A stretch of 64,000 nt of DNA from Cristatella mucedo (GCA_009760855.2 WPIO01000226.1:1-64000); one strand, 5' to 3'. Positions 47,195 to 58,421 are shown, numbered from the stretch's first letter. Translations and numbers: made by a program. Notes: generated from the sequence alone by a model not told the origin.

Positions 47195-47800
47195 TTAACG
47201 ACCCTAGGAAAAGCCATTGTATCTCATTTCTTGACTGTCTGGGTAATTTTTGTGCCGTTCAACAAGCTAATCATATAAATCAAATCTGTCCCTATTTCCT
47301 GGATGACGTTATCGCTAAAGATGTCTGTCCCTATTGGGTGTCTGCTGATTCTCTCGGATCATTATTCGGTCTCCTTTGCTGTGCCTGTTCCATTGTGCGT
47401 ACAGGGTCTAGTTTGTCATGGACGTAAATTAAAAAGCATTGAACAAGGCACAGTTTGTAAATCTGCATGCCATATAGGTTTTTGCGATCTGCACCTATAC
47501 TCGACCGACAGCCTCGATAATATTATAATCCACTGATACAGTGAATATGAAAATTAGTAGTGCTTTTGACAAAAATAATTCCCTAAATTCCGTTTGTGTA
47601 CAGAGTCTTGGAGATCCCTTTCAATTTACGAAACAATTTTCAAAGATTCGCTGTGTTAAGCGCAGGCTTGACAGCCGTTCTAAGAAGTCTGGATCTGATA
47701 TCAATCTAGTTCATTTTAAAGGCTTTCTTTGAGTCTACGCAGGGAAGGTTAGAAAAGTTACGCTTCTCCGTTCTCTCGAAGACTATAATTCTACCAGCTA
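47195..47800 (+). mobile_element. LINE endonuclease C-terminus and linker
   Basis: HVNDPRKSHCISFLDCLG and later ILSDHYSVSFAVPVP, the SDH motif of the apurinic-type endonuclease in CR1/L2 LINEs, then a linker (RRLDSRSKKSG). No RT follows before SINE1. Truncated at both ends. Confidence 0.72.
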
Positions 47801-47827
47801 GATCCAAAAAATATCTTTTAGTTGATT

Positions 47828-47985
47828 TAACAGCGTCATTTGCAAAGCAACAGAAGAACCTTTAAGGCTATCATCACGGCTTGCTGCAGCAATAAAGGAT
47901 CGCACATCGCAGGATTCGAATTCACGATCTTGGGACCGAGGCATTGAAAATCAACCCCTTACCTAGTGTACCATCACCACTCAAC
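47828..47985 (-). repeat. SINE1 copy, diverged
   Basis: AACAGAAGAACCTTTAAGGC, the hairpin and TTACCTAGTGTACCATCA are recognisable. B box decayed. Confidence 0.8.
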
Positions 47986-48188
47986 AGACATAAGAGGGTA
48001 AACAATTTGCTGGCAAAACTGAGAGGTTGCACTCCCAGAATAATAACGGCTCGGCCGAATGATTTTCAGGCTTCTTTGCTGAAAAACTTGTGCACATTCG
48101 TGCCTCCATAAAGCTCCCGTCCGACACAACAAGATTCACACAATATAAGATTTTCTCACTTCCATTACAATAGAAAACTTGCAACTAC

Positions 48189-48265
48189 GCCGAGATGGTC
48201 TTGTCCAGCGGGTAAGGTGCTCGCCCCGACCAAGGTCGTGGCTGAGGTCGTGGCTGGAGCCTGGA
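48189..48265 (+). repeat. SINE3 head fragment
   Basis: CGAGATGGTCTTGTCCAGCG then GGTAAGGTGCTCGCCCCGAC and GTCGTGGCT. Head only; it abuts LINE-A. Confidence 0.7.
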
Positions 48266-48269
48266 GATG

Positions 48270-49418
48270 ATGATGTATCTCCGGCTGTAATCCCACAAAG
48301 TCATAAAGACCATGTCGTAGTTACGCACGAGAGTTTTTCTATAGCAAACTCACAGCCTAAGCGGCTTTCGGTAGGCAATCGGTACCCAAAAGACTTCGTC
48401 TCACGCAACAAAGAGAAAGTGGAAAGCATAGCAGAGCCAGGAGAGCAGTTGAGGTAGCGAGTAGCACAGAAGTAGCATCTCATGACCGCTGAAAAGAATG
48501 TGCCATAGTCGGCAGTGGGAGATTAGTTGTCGTTGCGTAAGAATTTTGGAAGCGAGTTCCACAGTTTAGGACCTGCAGAGCTTAAGCTTCTGTCGCCAAC
48601 CGTCTTTAAGCAGAGGAATGGGACAGCTAAATTATTGTCCACACAGGACCTGAGGGCGCGAACAAGCTGAAACTGATGCAGCAGTTCAGCTAGGCACGAA
48701 GGAGCCAAGCCGTGGTGGGCATTTTGGGTCAGCGTAAGAACTGTCCTCTGTATCCTTTGCTCAACCGGCATCCGTCCTAGCTCTTTCAGCGAAGGAGACA
48801 CGTGCTCAAACCACTGGGACTTGAAGACTAGCCTTACAGCCATAGTCATAGTCAGCTGCAGTGGCCTAATAGCTTTCTTTGGCAGCCTAGCCAAAAGGGA
48901 ATTACAATAATCAAGCCGAGACGGAACTAAAGAGCTAGTTAAATTATGTACAAGCCATGGTGGGAGACAGCTCTTAATCTTGGATAGGGATCGGATGTAA
49001 TGGCTAGCTGTAGAAGCAGTCTTCTGAATGAAGCTTTTGAAATTGAGGCAGCTGACGATCACGACATCTAAATTTCAAGCACGTTGTGATGGTCGCACAA
49101 TAGCATCACCTATTAGAACATCAAAGCCTTTAATCCCACCACACGCTTAGGCTGTCCTATGAGCAGCAGTTCGGTTTTATCATTATTTAATTTCAGGACG
49201 TTTTCTGACATCCAGGATCGAATATCGGTAAGGCAAGCATTCAGTTTAATAATAATACTAATAATAATACACTTGATTAAGCGCCCTCGTAGAAATTAAT
49301 CTCTTTCTAGGCGCTTTACTCAGTTGCGGCAGCAGATTCTGACGGTTTGAATGACAAATACAACTGACTATCGGCAGCATAGAAGTGATATCCTATTCCA
49401 TGTGCCTTAATCACTTTT
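48270..49418 (-). mobile_element. LINE-A copy, catalytic end to 3' terminus, split by a LINE-B tail
   Basis: A 179-codon minus frame covers IRSLSKIKSCLPPWLVHNLT, SRLDYCNSLLARLPKKAIRP, LAPSCLAELLHQF and LWNSLPKFLRND. Near 49360 the motif C region reads [15 protein letters not shown], so the second-to-last catalytic position is Ala rather than Asp. 5'-truncated. Confidence 0.85.
49243..49318 (-). mobile_element. LINE-B tail inserted in LINE-A
   Basis: TCAGTT flanks both sides. The tail itself is AATACACTTGATTAAGCGCC on the plus strand. Confidence 0.88.
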
Positions 49419-50154
49419 CCCGAAGGGCACATGCGAAGCGCCTGAATAATGATTTAGATATATTAGGGCCCTACACAAATGAGTTAAACAAAAAAGGAAT
49501 AAAAGAACTATGGAAGTCCTACCTATTGTGTATGTATTCTCCATCGAGAGACGTAGTATTTTTCTTTTTCAGTAAGCTATTCAGTAAGAAGGCTAGCGTC
49601 TCGTCTATGCAAAAAGGTGGCTAAAAAGAGTAAAAACATCTGACTGGGATTTTGTCCTGACGTGAGAAAAGTCCACCACACCTATAAAGTTAATTATCAA
49701 GCTTGGAAGGAATTCGAGGTCGAACTCACAGCAGGAAAGACAATAGATGAGACCATTAACAAGAGCATTAAATAGCAAGAGGAGCATTTGAAACAGCTCA
49801 CCACAGCGCCTCGTTGCATTGGCGAGAATACTTGAAACTCAAAATTTAGCTGATTAAAAGCTTTTTGTATCTGGGAATGAACGATTTCTCAAATTCGTGT
49901 GAGTTCTGGCCCTTTCAAACCGTCTGATGATAGAACACCTGCGGAGGGTTACTGACGAAGCATATATTTCTACGTGCATTACCTCCAAATAAACCATCAA
50001 AAATAATTTATTACCAACTTTAAATTTAACAATCAGACGCCATGTTACAGAAGCAGCCAAGTCAGTAAATTACTGTTCAGCGATCTTTGAGTGTAGCCCA
50101 GTTATCAGCCACACTGAGCATAGAACCTTAATCGTTCCTTTGTGATGATTTCGT

Positions 50155-50230
50155 TGTACAAAAGTAAAGATAAAGAGATTTGAGTTCTCTGAGGGCGCTA
50201 CAACAAATGTATAATTATTATGATTATTAT
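50155..50230 (+). mobile_element. LINE-B tail in the hAT relic
   Basis: GATTTGAGTTCTCTGAGGGC then an ATT-type run. Very short. Confidence 0.75.
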
Positions 50231-51056
50231 ATTTGCTCACCCAAGTTAAAAAAAAGTAATAATCAGTGAGCATTAACTTGGTTTCATACAGTTGCAAGAG
50301 ACCACAAGTGCATTCGTGACTAAAACTCTGTTTGAGCAGCTCAAAGATACAGGATTGGATGATTTAAATATGACAGTACGAGCGTATGACAATGGCAGTT
50401 ATTTGAAAGGCAAGGAAAATGGAGTAAAGAAGAGGATAATGAACATAAATCTACTTGTCTTCAATTAACCCTGCAGTGCTAACTACCTGAATCTAGTTGC
50501 AAGTAATGAAGCAAAGAATTGCCCGGAGGCTGTGCATTTGTTTGCTTTGGCAGCAAATGAACCTATTGGCAGGGACCCGGGTCTCAACAAAAGCCCCACG
50601 CTCAAAGTGAATTAATAAATTATTGTCTAGAATAAAGTCAAGTTCGTTGAAAAAACCAGAACAACTTCATGTTCAGTCATAAAAGTCAAGGTCAGGTTCA
50701 GTTAAAAACAATGTTCGTTTTAAGTTTTGCTTCTTACGCGGTAACGCATTTTGTTTCAGGTCAATGTCACCAGCAAAACTCTTATACAGACATCAACTGC
50801 CTTGAGACTGGGAGTCAAGCAGCTGGAAAATACACCAGCAGAGATCTCCAGAGTTAAGAGAGCTTCCATGAACTACTGGCCCATGCAACGCAAATGGGTA
50901 TAGAGTTAGAGAGTGAACCCACGTTTGAAGCAAATAGAAAGTTTAAAAAGAAAAGGCTGTTTTATTATGGAGCAGATGATTAGGATGTACTGGATTATAG
51001 GGAAAGTTATAGGAGTTACTTTATTATGCTTTTCTAGATGTGCTAACATAATCTAT

Positions 51057-51142
51057 AGGAATAATAATAATAATAATGCACTTGATAAAACGCCGTCCGG
51101 AGAAATCGATCTCTTTCTAGGCACTTTACCTTTGCTCCAATC
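51057..51142 (-). mobile_element. LINE-B tail in the hAT relic
   Basis: AATAATAATAATGCACTTGA, then the complement of the standard tail. Confidence 0.88.
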
Positions 51143-51293
51143 TATAAGAAAGAAGTGCAATCAGATTCAATAACACATAACGTTATTTGGCTTTCTATAT
51201 GATATATTCAAAACTTCCGACATAACCGCAGAAAATGTTTCTAGTGAGTGCACGTCTGTGGCAAAGTCTATTACTCACGGAGACAGTAAATAT

Positions 51294-51470
51294 GTCGTCG
51301 TGATGGCACACACTAGGTAAGGCGGTTGCTTTTCACGACCTCGGTCCCCAGGTCGTGGGTTCAAACCCTATTGCGGGCGATCCCGTATTGCCGCTGCAAG
51401 CGGAGATATCTTTAAAAGCTCTTCTGTTGCTATGCAAAAAGAGGCTGTTAAATCAGTTAGTATTTATTTA
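51294..51470 (+). repeat. SINE1 copy in the hAT relic
   Basis: TGATGGCACACACTAGGTAA head, B box GGTTCAAACCC, full body and tail. It separates the HGDSKYV end from a DGAELC-like continuation of the transposase. Confidence 0.9.
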
Positions 51471-51556
51471 GATGGAGCAGAACTGTTGCGATGAGCTGCG
51501 ATCTTTCAGTGACACTCAGAATTTTACTGACCCTGCCAGTTTTTGAACCAGTGGAA

Positions 51557-51736
51557 AATAAAAAATCCTAGCTGATTAAACAGCCTCTTTTTGTATAGCG
51601 ACAGAAGAGCCTCTTCGGCTATCACCACCGCTTGCAGTGGCAATAAAGGATCGCTCACCGCAGGAATCGAACCCACGACCTCGAAACTGAGGTTGCGAAA
51701 GCAACCACCTTACTTAGTGTGCCATCAAGGCTCACC
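51557..51736 (-). repeat. SINE1 copy in the hAT relic
   Basis: Complete, opposite orientation to its neighbours, with B box complement GGAATCGAACCC. Confidence 0.92.
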
Positions 51737-51920
51737 ACAATGCTTGCGAATGCACAAGAAGTTTATCTAAATTACAATTGAATGAAGAATATCTTGGTTA
51801 AAGTATTTGCCTAGAAATAACACTGACTTGCTTGACATTAACTTCTGTTAAATCGGATTGAGCCTCATCTCTCATCATTAAGGAAACGGTTTGCGAGTTT
51901 TCCAAGAAAAATCAGTTCGG

Positions 51921-52100
51921 TGTTCGATGCAATGGCTCGCTAGGTAAGGTGATTGCTTTTCACGACCTCGGCCCCGAGGTAGTGGATTCGAATCCCGTGG
52001 TGGGCGATCCTTCATCGCCACTGCAAGCGGTGGTGATAGCCATCAAGGCTCTTCTGACGCTAAAGAAGAAGAGGCTGTTTAATCATCTAGCATTTTTTTA
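51921..52100 (+). repeat. SINE1 copy at the end of the hAT relic
   Basis: CAATGGCTCGCTAGGTAAGG head and B box GATTCGAATCC. Full body, tail CATTTTTTTAG. Confidence 0.9.
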
Positions 52101-52105
52101 GTTAT

Positions 52106-52215
52106 CAACACCTTACCAAAAGGTAGATTTTATTAACATCTTACCAAAAGGTAGATTTTATTAACACCTTACCAAATGATAGATTTTTATTAACACCTTA
52201 CCAAAAGGTAACATT
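52106..52215. repeat. Four-unit 28-base tandem repeat
   Basis: TTAACACCTTACCAAAAGGT-type units, four in a row. Each holds a TACC-AAAA-GGTA inverted motif. Confidence 0.93.
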
Positions 52216-52330
52216 TAATTTCTAGTTGTTTTCTGGCGCCCCCTTAAAGCAGCCCTTTCACTAAGCGATTGCCTAATTCACCCAGTGAAAGCTGCGCCGG
52301 CCCTTGAGCCAGCTCAGTTTCTGCTTAGGG
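52216..52330 (+). other. Possible 3' terminal region of the hAT-like element
   Basis: TTTCTGGCGCCCCCTTAAAG resembles the GGCGCCCCC-rich ends that follow the transposase in many ZMYM-type hAT elements. The exact terminus was not identified. Confidence 0.35.
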
Positions 52331-52539
52331 CTACGTAGCCGTAGTGGGCTGTTCAACATGGCCACAACAGTCTGCTTGTTTTTCCGTTGAGTACGCTATG
52401 CGATACTTTTTTTGAGAGTTTCTCTCTGAAACACAAACGATTAAACCTACTCATTGAAACGTTAACTTTAAATGGAAAAGCTAAAACCCGAAAACATTTC
52501 AAAATCAATCCGCAGGTCCCTTAACCATAATTCCAAAAC

Positions 52540-52700
52540 GATGTGCATGTCACCCCTTACCATGTTATTCATGTTGTTTATCAAGCATGATATTAATCAC
52601 TATTCAATTGAATTTCCCTTTGCAGCAAATATAAGGCGCGCAGAAAGAGATTGAGTTCTCTGAGAGCACTTTATCAAGTGCATTATTATTATTAAATTAT
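52540..52700 (+). mobile_element. LINE-B tail with 3' UTR
   Basis: TGTTTATCAAGCATGATATT, TTTGCAGCAAATATAAGGCG and ACTTTATCAAGTGCATTATT. Confidence 0.9.
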
Positions 52701-53867
52701 TATTATGCCACACCTTAACGTCGAACTCCCGATCCTAACCCCTTTCCTAAAACGATAGCTTAAAAAGCACTTATTTAAATAACGTAAAGAAAAATACACA
52801 CATAATGCCCATAGCACAAACCAACCAAAATCTACGAACGAACAGTGCCGTTTTAATGAAAAAATGCTGCTTGAGCAGTCAAATGCCAGCACGGTGGGCG
52901 GAACGCTCACTGGGCTCGGAATCACGTGATGTCGACAAGCCGCCCATGCCCAGCGGTGCCGGAAACTCTCTCTCACGTGTGGCGCTACAATTCCTTGAGT
53001 TCCTCACCCGCAAGACATGCTAGCGTTCTCGGGACTAAGGACAAGCTTTAACGGTAAGTTACTGGGGTGACCGACTTGTGCGTGCAAGGCGGTAATTATC
53101 TTGCTGAGCACCGGATCCGATTCTAGGTAGGCATGCCGGGTATTTTAGAGTAGGGGCGTGAGTAAAGTGTCCCGTTATTGCTTGAAGGCCTCCCAAGCGC
53201 CGCGCCAATTTTCGCTGCTCTTTTGCTTCTGGAATTAGAACTGTATAACATTACTCCATTGCCTCGATCGATCAATTGAGTGAGAAAGATTTATATCAAG
53301 AGTATGGAAACTTATTGATCGTTTCGCGACCGCGAGGCACCAAAAATATCTCTCCGCCTGAGCAAGTGACCAGGACCTCCTAGTCGGTACTAGAAATGCT
53401 GCCCTGGCTATCGGATACTACAAAGTGGGCGGCGGCACTGAAATAAAATCGCTTCAATAGAGATTTACCACTGTGGACAATGACCCTTCAAATATGCCTC
53501 CGGATTACGTTGAGTTTTTGTTCGCCCTCGGCAAGCTCTGTCGGTTTTTTAGTCACTGATGCAAACTGTGCAAGGTCTAAGGTTTTCTAGCAGATAGCAT
53601 CGTTTTGCTGGCTTCTTTGACAGAAATATAGATTGGATTCGATAATGCATCCTTATTAGACTCATTTCTCGCGGAAAATCTCCAACACACTCACCCCTCT
53701 TAATTCCTTGCAGGATATCAACGTCTGCATTCCATCCTGCCACTAATGACATCATATTAAAGTACATATCCCAGTTTAAGAAGGATATTTGCTCCCTTGA
53801 CCCTATACCCATTGTTCTACTGGTCTAATTAAAGATGAGCTGCTATCATGCATAAGTAACATAGTCT
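52701..53867. other. Unassigned; one block shared with 60 kb
   Basis: 53020-53115 (CGGTAAGTTACTGGGGTGAC, GACTTGTGCGTGCAAG) matches 60155-60250. The rest shows no gene or known repeat. Confidence 0.5.
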
Positions 53868-54080
53868 GGTCTTAGCCCGGGGTAAGGTGCTTGCTCGGCA
53901 CGTCCTAGGCTATGGCTTTTAGTCTTGCACTGGGTATTGAGTTTTCATTAGGCATTGAGTCTTGCATCCTATATTGCCCACTGCATGGCTAGCCGTTAAT
54001 CCATGGTAGTCGTTAAGGCCCGCCTGCTGCTATATAAACGGAGCTGCTAAATCAGCTAACTCTTTTTAATTACTATGTTC
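53868..54080 (+). repeat. SINE1-related copy, second subfamily
   Basis: GGGGTAAGGTGCTTGCTCGG head, internal duplication (TGAGTTTTCATTAGGCATTGAG), and the TGCTAAATCAGCTAAC end plus a T-rich tail. Similar in head to the 32980 copy. Confidence 0.65.
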
Positions 54081-54269
54081 TTAGGCTCAGGTGTTGTCCA
54101 CTAATCCTTCAAAAATGATTCTGTTAGGCCACTCGGAAAAGACCACGAAAGTTTTTTTTAATTTACCGAGTTTCTCTTCTGCTACTTATATGTAATGCAA
54201 TAGAGAACACCTATGTTGAATAATCAAACGTAGCAAGCATTCCTTATATCGAATTTCTAGTCACGTTTT

Positions 54270-54470
54270 AGAGCTAATCACTGCTCCATGCTGCTCATTA
54301 CCGCAACTGCTCTCCCGAGTCAGCTATGCTTCCCACGTTCTCTTTGTTGTACGAGATAAAGTCAGTTAGCTACCGGATGCCTACCGAAAGCAGCTTTATC
54401 TGTGAGTGCATAACATCCCATCATGGTCTTTGTGGCTTTGTGGAGCTACAGGCAGGGATAAATTGCATTA
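54270..54470 (+). mobile_element. LINE-A 3' end, old
   Basis: CTCTTTGTTGTACGAGATAA, TACCGGATGCCTACCGAAAG and CATGGTCTTTGTGGCTTTGT match the LINE-A 3' UTR with scattered changes. Confidence 0.8.
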
Positions 54471-54589
54471 ATTGATGTGGCAGTAAATTATGGAATCGAG
54501 ATGCTGCCCGGAAGGATGGCGCAGTCTCTCTTGCTGGTAGCGCGGTCTGGCAGCAGCTGAATCCTGCTACCAGGGAGGTGGCGGCCTAG

Positions 54590-56381
54590 AGCTGGAGAAC
54601 ACTACCGGTCCTGTGCCATGCGCCAGGAGCTCGGCGGAGGAGGCGAGCGAGGGAAACCACTTGCTGTGCCTTCCTTAATGCTACGGTAGCCTCCTGCTTA
54701 AGTACGCTCCCGTTGAAGCACGCATCCCGGTTAAGTACAAATCTGCCACAATAAAATTCTGCGTTCAAGATTTTTTGGTTGAACACCTCACGAATCGTCT
54801 TTTGGAGCGAGTTTTGAAGTTTCTTGCATTTGGCTTTGAGGGACACTGCCCGGATCTTGCTCTGAAATGATTCAAAATCATTCTTAAGATCGTTGAATGC
54901 ATCGCCAGCTTCAGTTTAAAATTCAGAGCAGAGCAGCTGATCCTCGATGTCGACAACCTGCTTAAAAAGGGAATCGAACCCCTGAAATACAACCCCACTT
55001 TCTAAACCTGCATTAAGGTCATGAGGATTACCGTCGCTATCATCATCCATCACAATTTCAACAATCTTCATTGAATCCAAAAGCTCGTCAACATCTTTCA
55101 ATGCGGCAGCAACATATTCTTCTTTGTCTTCGTCATGAACGTTAACGAAGTCTTCAAGTTATGATGAAGCGATAGATAAATTCTATGTTTAAGAAGCCTT
55201 CGAAAGTTCTGGGCCCACATCTTTAACTATGCTATCAGCCTCTAGTTGTGGTTCTAAAGTCATTAGTTTGGCTTTGACTAAAGCATTTTCGATCTAGCTT
55301 GGCGAAAAAGAATCCAAGGCTTCTTTTACATTACTTGCCGCACCGAGCAGGTGGGCTGGGTTCCTGTAAAAGACCCCTGCAGCACCTCGTCGAAATCTTC
55401 GTCCTTGGTCTTTCTTTCAACTTTTTGTCTGTTCATCTAGTTCGTAAAAGCCAATAACATACTTGAAATGCCAGTATTTGTATCGCTTTTTCAGAGCTGC
55501 GATCACTTCCATATCACAAGGCTATTTGCTGCTTGTACAATTCGGGAAAAGAAAACAAATCGAATATTGTCGCTTCTGGAAACAATGTCTCATTGAACCA
55601 CTTCCAACCGGTTCCTGTATCCATCCAAGCTTTTCTTGATTGAAATAAGAAGCTGGCCAATGTTGGTCCTTAATTCAAGCTGGTTCTTTGGGTTTTCCGA
55701 TCAAACCGAAAGGAATATTGTGAGTTCTGGTTGTGTTGGCTCAAACCATCTGAGGAACTCAATCTTTCGCCTTCTTTTTGCCTCTAGTGCTTGAAATATC
55801 CTCGTCTAGCATAAGAAGACTGTATCTTGGAAGCAACCAAAGAAAAACGGCCTCATCTATGTTGGATACATTATCAGGGTCATATTGCACGAAAATCGCG
55901 TAAAGGTTTTCTAAAGCAGCTAACAATGCTGGATCGTCGTTGTTGACTTCTACTCGCTCTCCGGGAAGGAGAATCTTCTGCAATCCTAGCCAAATTCTGA
56001 ATCGAATAAACAATTGCCACGATGCCCCTAAATCTGATTCCAGAATTGAGAGGCTGTAAACAATCGTTTTCGCTTTGGCTATGGTGAGGGATGGTGGTAC
56101 AGGAAGGCTGACACGACACATGCAGTAAATTTAGACACAAAGCATGTCCTCAAGCTCGTCAAATCGTCCAACTAACGCTCAAACAATCTTCCCTTGAGCC
56201 TCGTCGGTCAACAGGGCAGATTATTTTTGGATCGCGTAACAGTTCTCTCAAATCTTTCGGATGGCGCCTTCACTAACGTCGTACTCCAGTGCTATGGCCC
56301 TCTGACTGGTAGTAGACGCTTTGCATCACTTCGAGATAATTTCGAAGCGCTGAGGCGCTTGCCAATTTGTTTCTGAGACAT
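54590..56381 (-). pseudogene. Pogo/Tigger-type (Tc1/mariner) transposase relic
   Basis: The minus ATG at 56381 opens MSQKQIGKRLSASK; the CENP-B-like helix-turn-helix follows (YDVSEGAIRKI). Residues near 56120-55760 hold the second DNA-binding part and catalytic start (AKAKTIVYSLSILESDL; RIWLGLQKILLPGERVEV; NIDEAVFLWLLPRYSL). Further left come GKPKEP, KDQHWPASYFNQ, FPNCTS and ALKKRYKYWHFKY, then a C-terminal Asp-rich region (SMKIVEIVMDDDSDGN) ending near 54590. The stretch between FPEA and FPNCTS that should carry the second catalytic Asp (DNAPGH in relatives) seems deleted. Several stops and shifts. Full family length is about 500-550 residues, and most of it is represented. Confidence 0.82.
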
Positions 56382-56654
56382 CTTAGTTAAATCGAAGCGG
56401 TCGTGGACGGAACAGGTAGCTCAGAGGACAAACAGAAAGTGGAAACAGATAAACGCGAAGCAAGTCAACAGCACACAACACACCGATGTAGAATGAATCC
56501 GTCAGATCGCGCGTGCACGTCAAAATACACACCATGCTGCCCCGTACAGACAAACGCTCCGGAAAGTGAGTGGCATACCAAAAAGTACGCACCTACCGGT
56601 AATGCACTCACAAAGTTGGCAGGTTGAAGTTTTGTACTTGAATCAATAAAACAA

Positions 56655-56833
56655 ATACATATTAGCTGATCTAACAGCCGCTTTTTGTATAGCGACAGAA
56701 GAGCCTTTACGGCTGTCACCACCGCTTGCAGTGACGATAAAGGATCGCCCACCACAGGATTTGAACCCACGACCTCGGGGCCGAGGTCGTCAAAAGCAAC
56801 CGCCTTACCTAGTGAGCCATTACGACTCACCAT
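56655..56833 (-). repeat. SINE1 copy
   Basis: Complete: ATTAGCTGATCTAACAGCCG to CCTAGTGAGCCATTACGACT, hairpin and B box present. Confidence 0.9.
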
Positions 56834-56864
56834 ACTTAAACAGGAGACTACTGTACCCACTCTC

Positions 56865-57035
56865 TGACTGACCTCATGACTCATCTAAGCTTCTCACTTT
56901 CTCTTTATTGTGCGAGATGAAGTCAGCCGGTTAAGTTGGCAAAGGCACAGTGAAGCCTGCTTAGGTTTGAATGCTCTGTAGAAAACCTACTTAATCCTAC
57001 TGGGTTTTTGAAGTTAGAGACAAGGATGCATTACA
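56865..57035 (+). mobile_element. LINE-A 3' end, old
   Basis: CTCTTTATTGTGCGAGATGA and the GAAGTTAGAGACAAGGATGC end with an ATTACAT tail; strongly diverged. Confidence 0.6.
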
Positions 57036-57509
57036 TACATGGCGAGCATATCTCGCTTGTCATCCGCACGAAATCTACGTGTTTTATTCAAAAAATACCT
57101 TCCGCTTGAATATTGAACACACTTTCTCTCACTTATACTTGATAGTCACTGTTTTCTCTTACCACTGCGTTCGTCCAGGTGCAATCTGGGCTCTACCGTA
57201 TAGGAAGATGACCAGCTGACTAGTGGACATTTGGTCCCTCTCTGCCGTCTTGCTTCTCGTACTCTCTCAGCTGTAGTGCAGCACGTATCAATTGAATTCA
57301 CAACTGGATTGTGAATCTTGGTGGCTTTGCATACTTTTTTGCTCTCTTGGCATGGCTCAGTCGAGTCAGGGGCAGTAGCAGGGCCGGCACCTCGCGTCCC
57401 TTTCCTCGTTGCAGTGGCCTTGCACGCAGCCATACCTTGAGGCCACGACAAGGCGCTGGCATACGAGCGCTGCTGCTGGCAGCAGCTCCAGGGAGCCACC
57501 GAGCTGACA

Positions 57510-58421
57510 ATGCAGGAGCCCGTCGCCCGCCGAGCTCGTCAGCATGCCTGCCACCAGTGCGGCAAGCTGTTCATGTGGCGAAGTAGCCTCAAGGTTCACG
57601 AGCTTTCGCACACTGGCGATAGGCTGCACTCGTGCGACCTGTGTGGCAAGCGGTTCACAACTGTCAGCAGCATGCGCCTGCACCAGGGCTTGCATACCGG
57701 CAAGAGGCGGCTCTCGTGTGATCTGTGCTCTAAGACGTTCCGAACCGCCAGTCACATAAAAAGGCACATGCTCACACACACTGGCCAGAGGCCTCACCAG
57801 TGCAGCTTGTGTGACAAGCGATTTACCGATGTCGGTCACCTGCACAGGCACGAGCGTGTGCACACTGGTGAGAGGCCTTTCGCTTGCACCGCTTGCGACA
57901 TGAGGTTTCTACAGGCCTACGACCTGCGCCGACACATGCAACTGCACACAGGCGACAGGCCTCATTCGTGCGACACTTGCTGCAGGCGATTCGTCGATAC
58001 CAAGGGATTGAGGAAACACGTGCGCCTGCACACCGACGTAAGGGCATACCCTTGCGATGCGTGCGGCATGCGATTTCGGTACCTCTGCCACCTGCGTCGC
58101 CATGAGTTGGCCCACACGGGCGAGAGATCGCACTCGTGCTGCACGTGCGGTAAGGGCTTTCCTACCTCTGCCGACTTGAGGAGCCACTGGCTCGTGCACA
58201 CTGGCGAGAGGCCGCACGCTTGCGATGCCTGCTGCAAGCAGTATACCCGACTCAGCAGTCTGCGCCTGCACCAGCTCACACACACGGGTGAGAGACCTCA
58301 AGCTGGCGAGTCACACACCAAGCTGTGCAGCGATCCGCACAACCTGGCGAGGCACCAGCGCAATCACGTGGCTGATCAGGGGCCCGAGGCACTCGCAGCA
58401 GCAGGAGCAACTCAGCAGTAG
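57510..58421 (+). CDS. C2H2 zinc finger protein, nine fingers
   Basis: A 303-codon intact frame. Nine C-x2-C-x12-H-x3-H fingers in tandem start at residue 14 (CHQCGKLFMWRSSLKVHELSH) and repeat every 28 residues. They are joined by TGERP-type linkers (TGERPFA, TGDRPHS, TGERPHA); the linker after finger six, TDVRAYP, is unusual. A tenth unit after TGERPQ has lost its Cys pair but keeps the His pair (LARHQRNH). Tandem fingers with these linkers bind DNA in the nucleus; the target is unknown. The start follows an in-frame stop at 57438, so either ATG 57510 is the start or an upstream exon joins in between. No KRAB, BTB or SCAN domain is seen. Base composition is higher in GC than the flanks. The only convincing complete gene in the window. 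Confidence 0.85.
   Translation: MQEPVARRARQHACHQCGKLFMWRSSLKVHELSHTGDRLHSCDLCGKRFTTVSSMRLHQGLHTGKRRLSCDLCSKTFRTASHIKRHMLTHTGQRPHQCSLCDKRFTDVGHLHRHERVHTGERPFACTACDMRFLQAYDLRRHMQLHTGDRPHSCDTCCRRFVDTKGLRKHVRLHTDVRAYPCDACGMRFRYLCHLRRHELAHTGERSHSCCTCGKGFPTSADLRSHWLVHTGERPHACDACCKQYTRLSSLRLHQLTHTGERPQAGESHTKLCSDPHNLARHQRNHVADQGPEALAAAGATQQ

Larger units (their letters stand above)
49436..51920 (+). pseudogene. hAT-like transposase relic (ZMYM/DUF4371 type)
   Basis: A TTF-type N-terminal zinc region is recognised near 49470-49640 (LWKSYLLCMYSPSRDVVFFF, SKLFSKKASV). Next come VNYQAWKEFEVEL, EAAKSVNYCSAIFECSPVIS with HTEHRTLIVRFV near 50050-50145, then LDDLNMTVRAYDNGSYLKGK with ENGVKKRI and PCSANYLNLVASNEAKNC near 50360-50530. 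These are the catalytic-core blocks of hAT transposases with a DUF4371 domain. IELESEPTFEANRKFKKKRL near 50905 and SVAKSITHGDSKYV near 51260 belong to the C-terminal half. Many stops and shifts; it is cut by two LINE-B tails and at least two SINE1 copies, so it is long dead. Confidence 0.82.
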
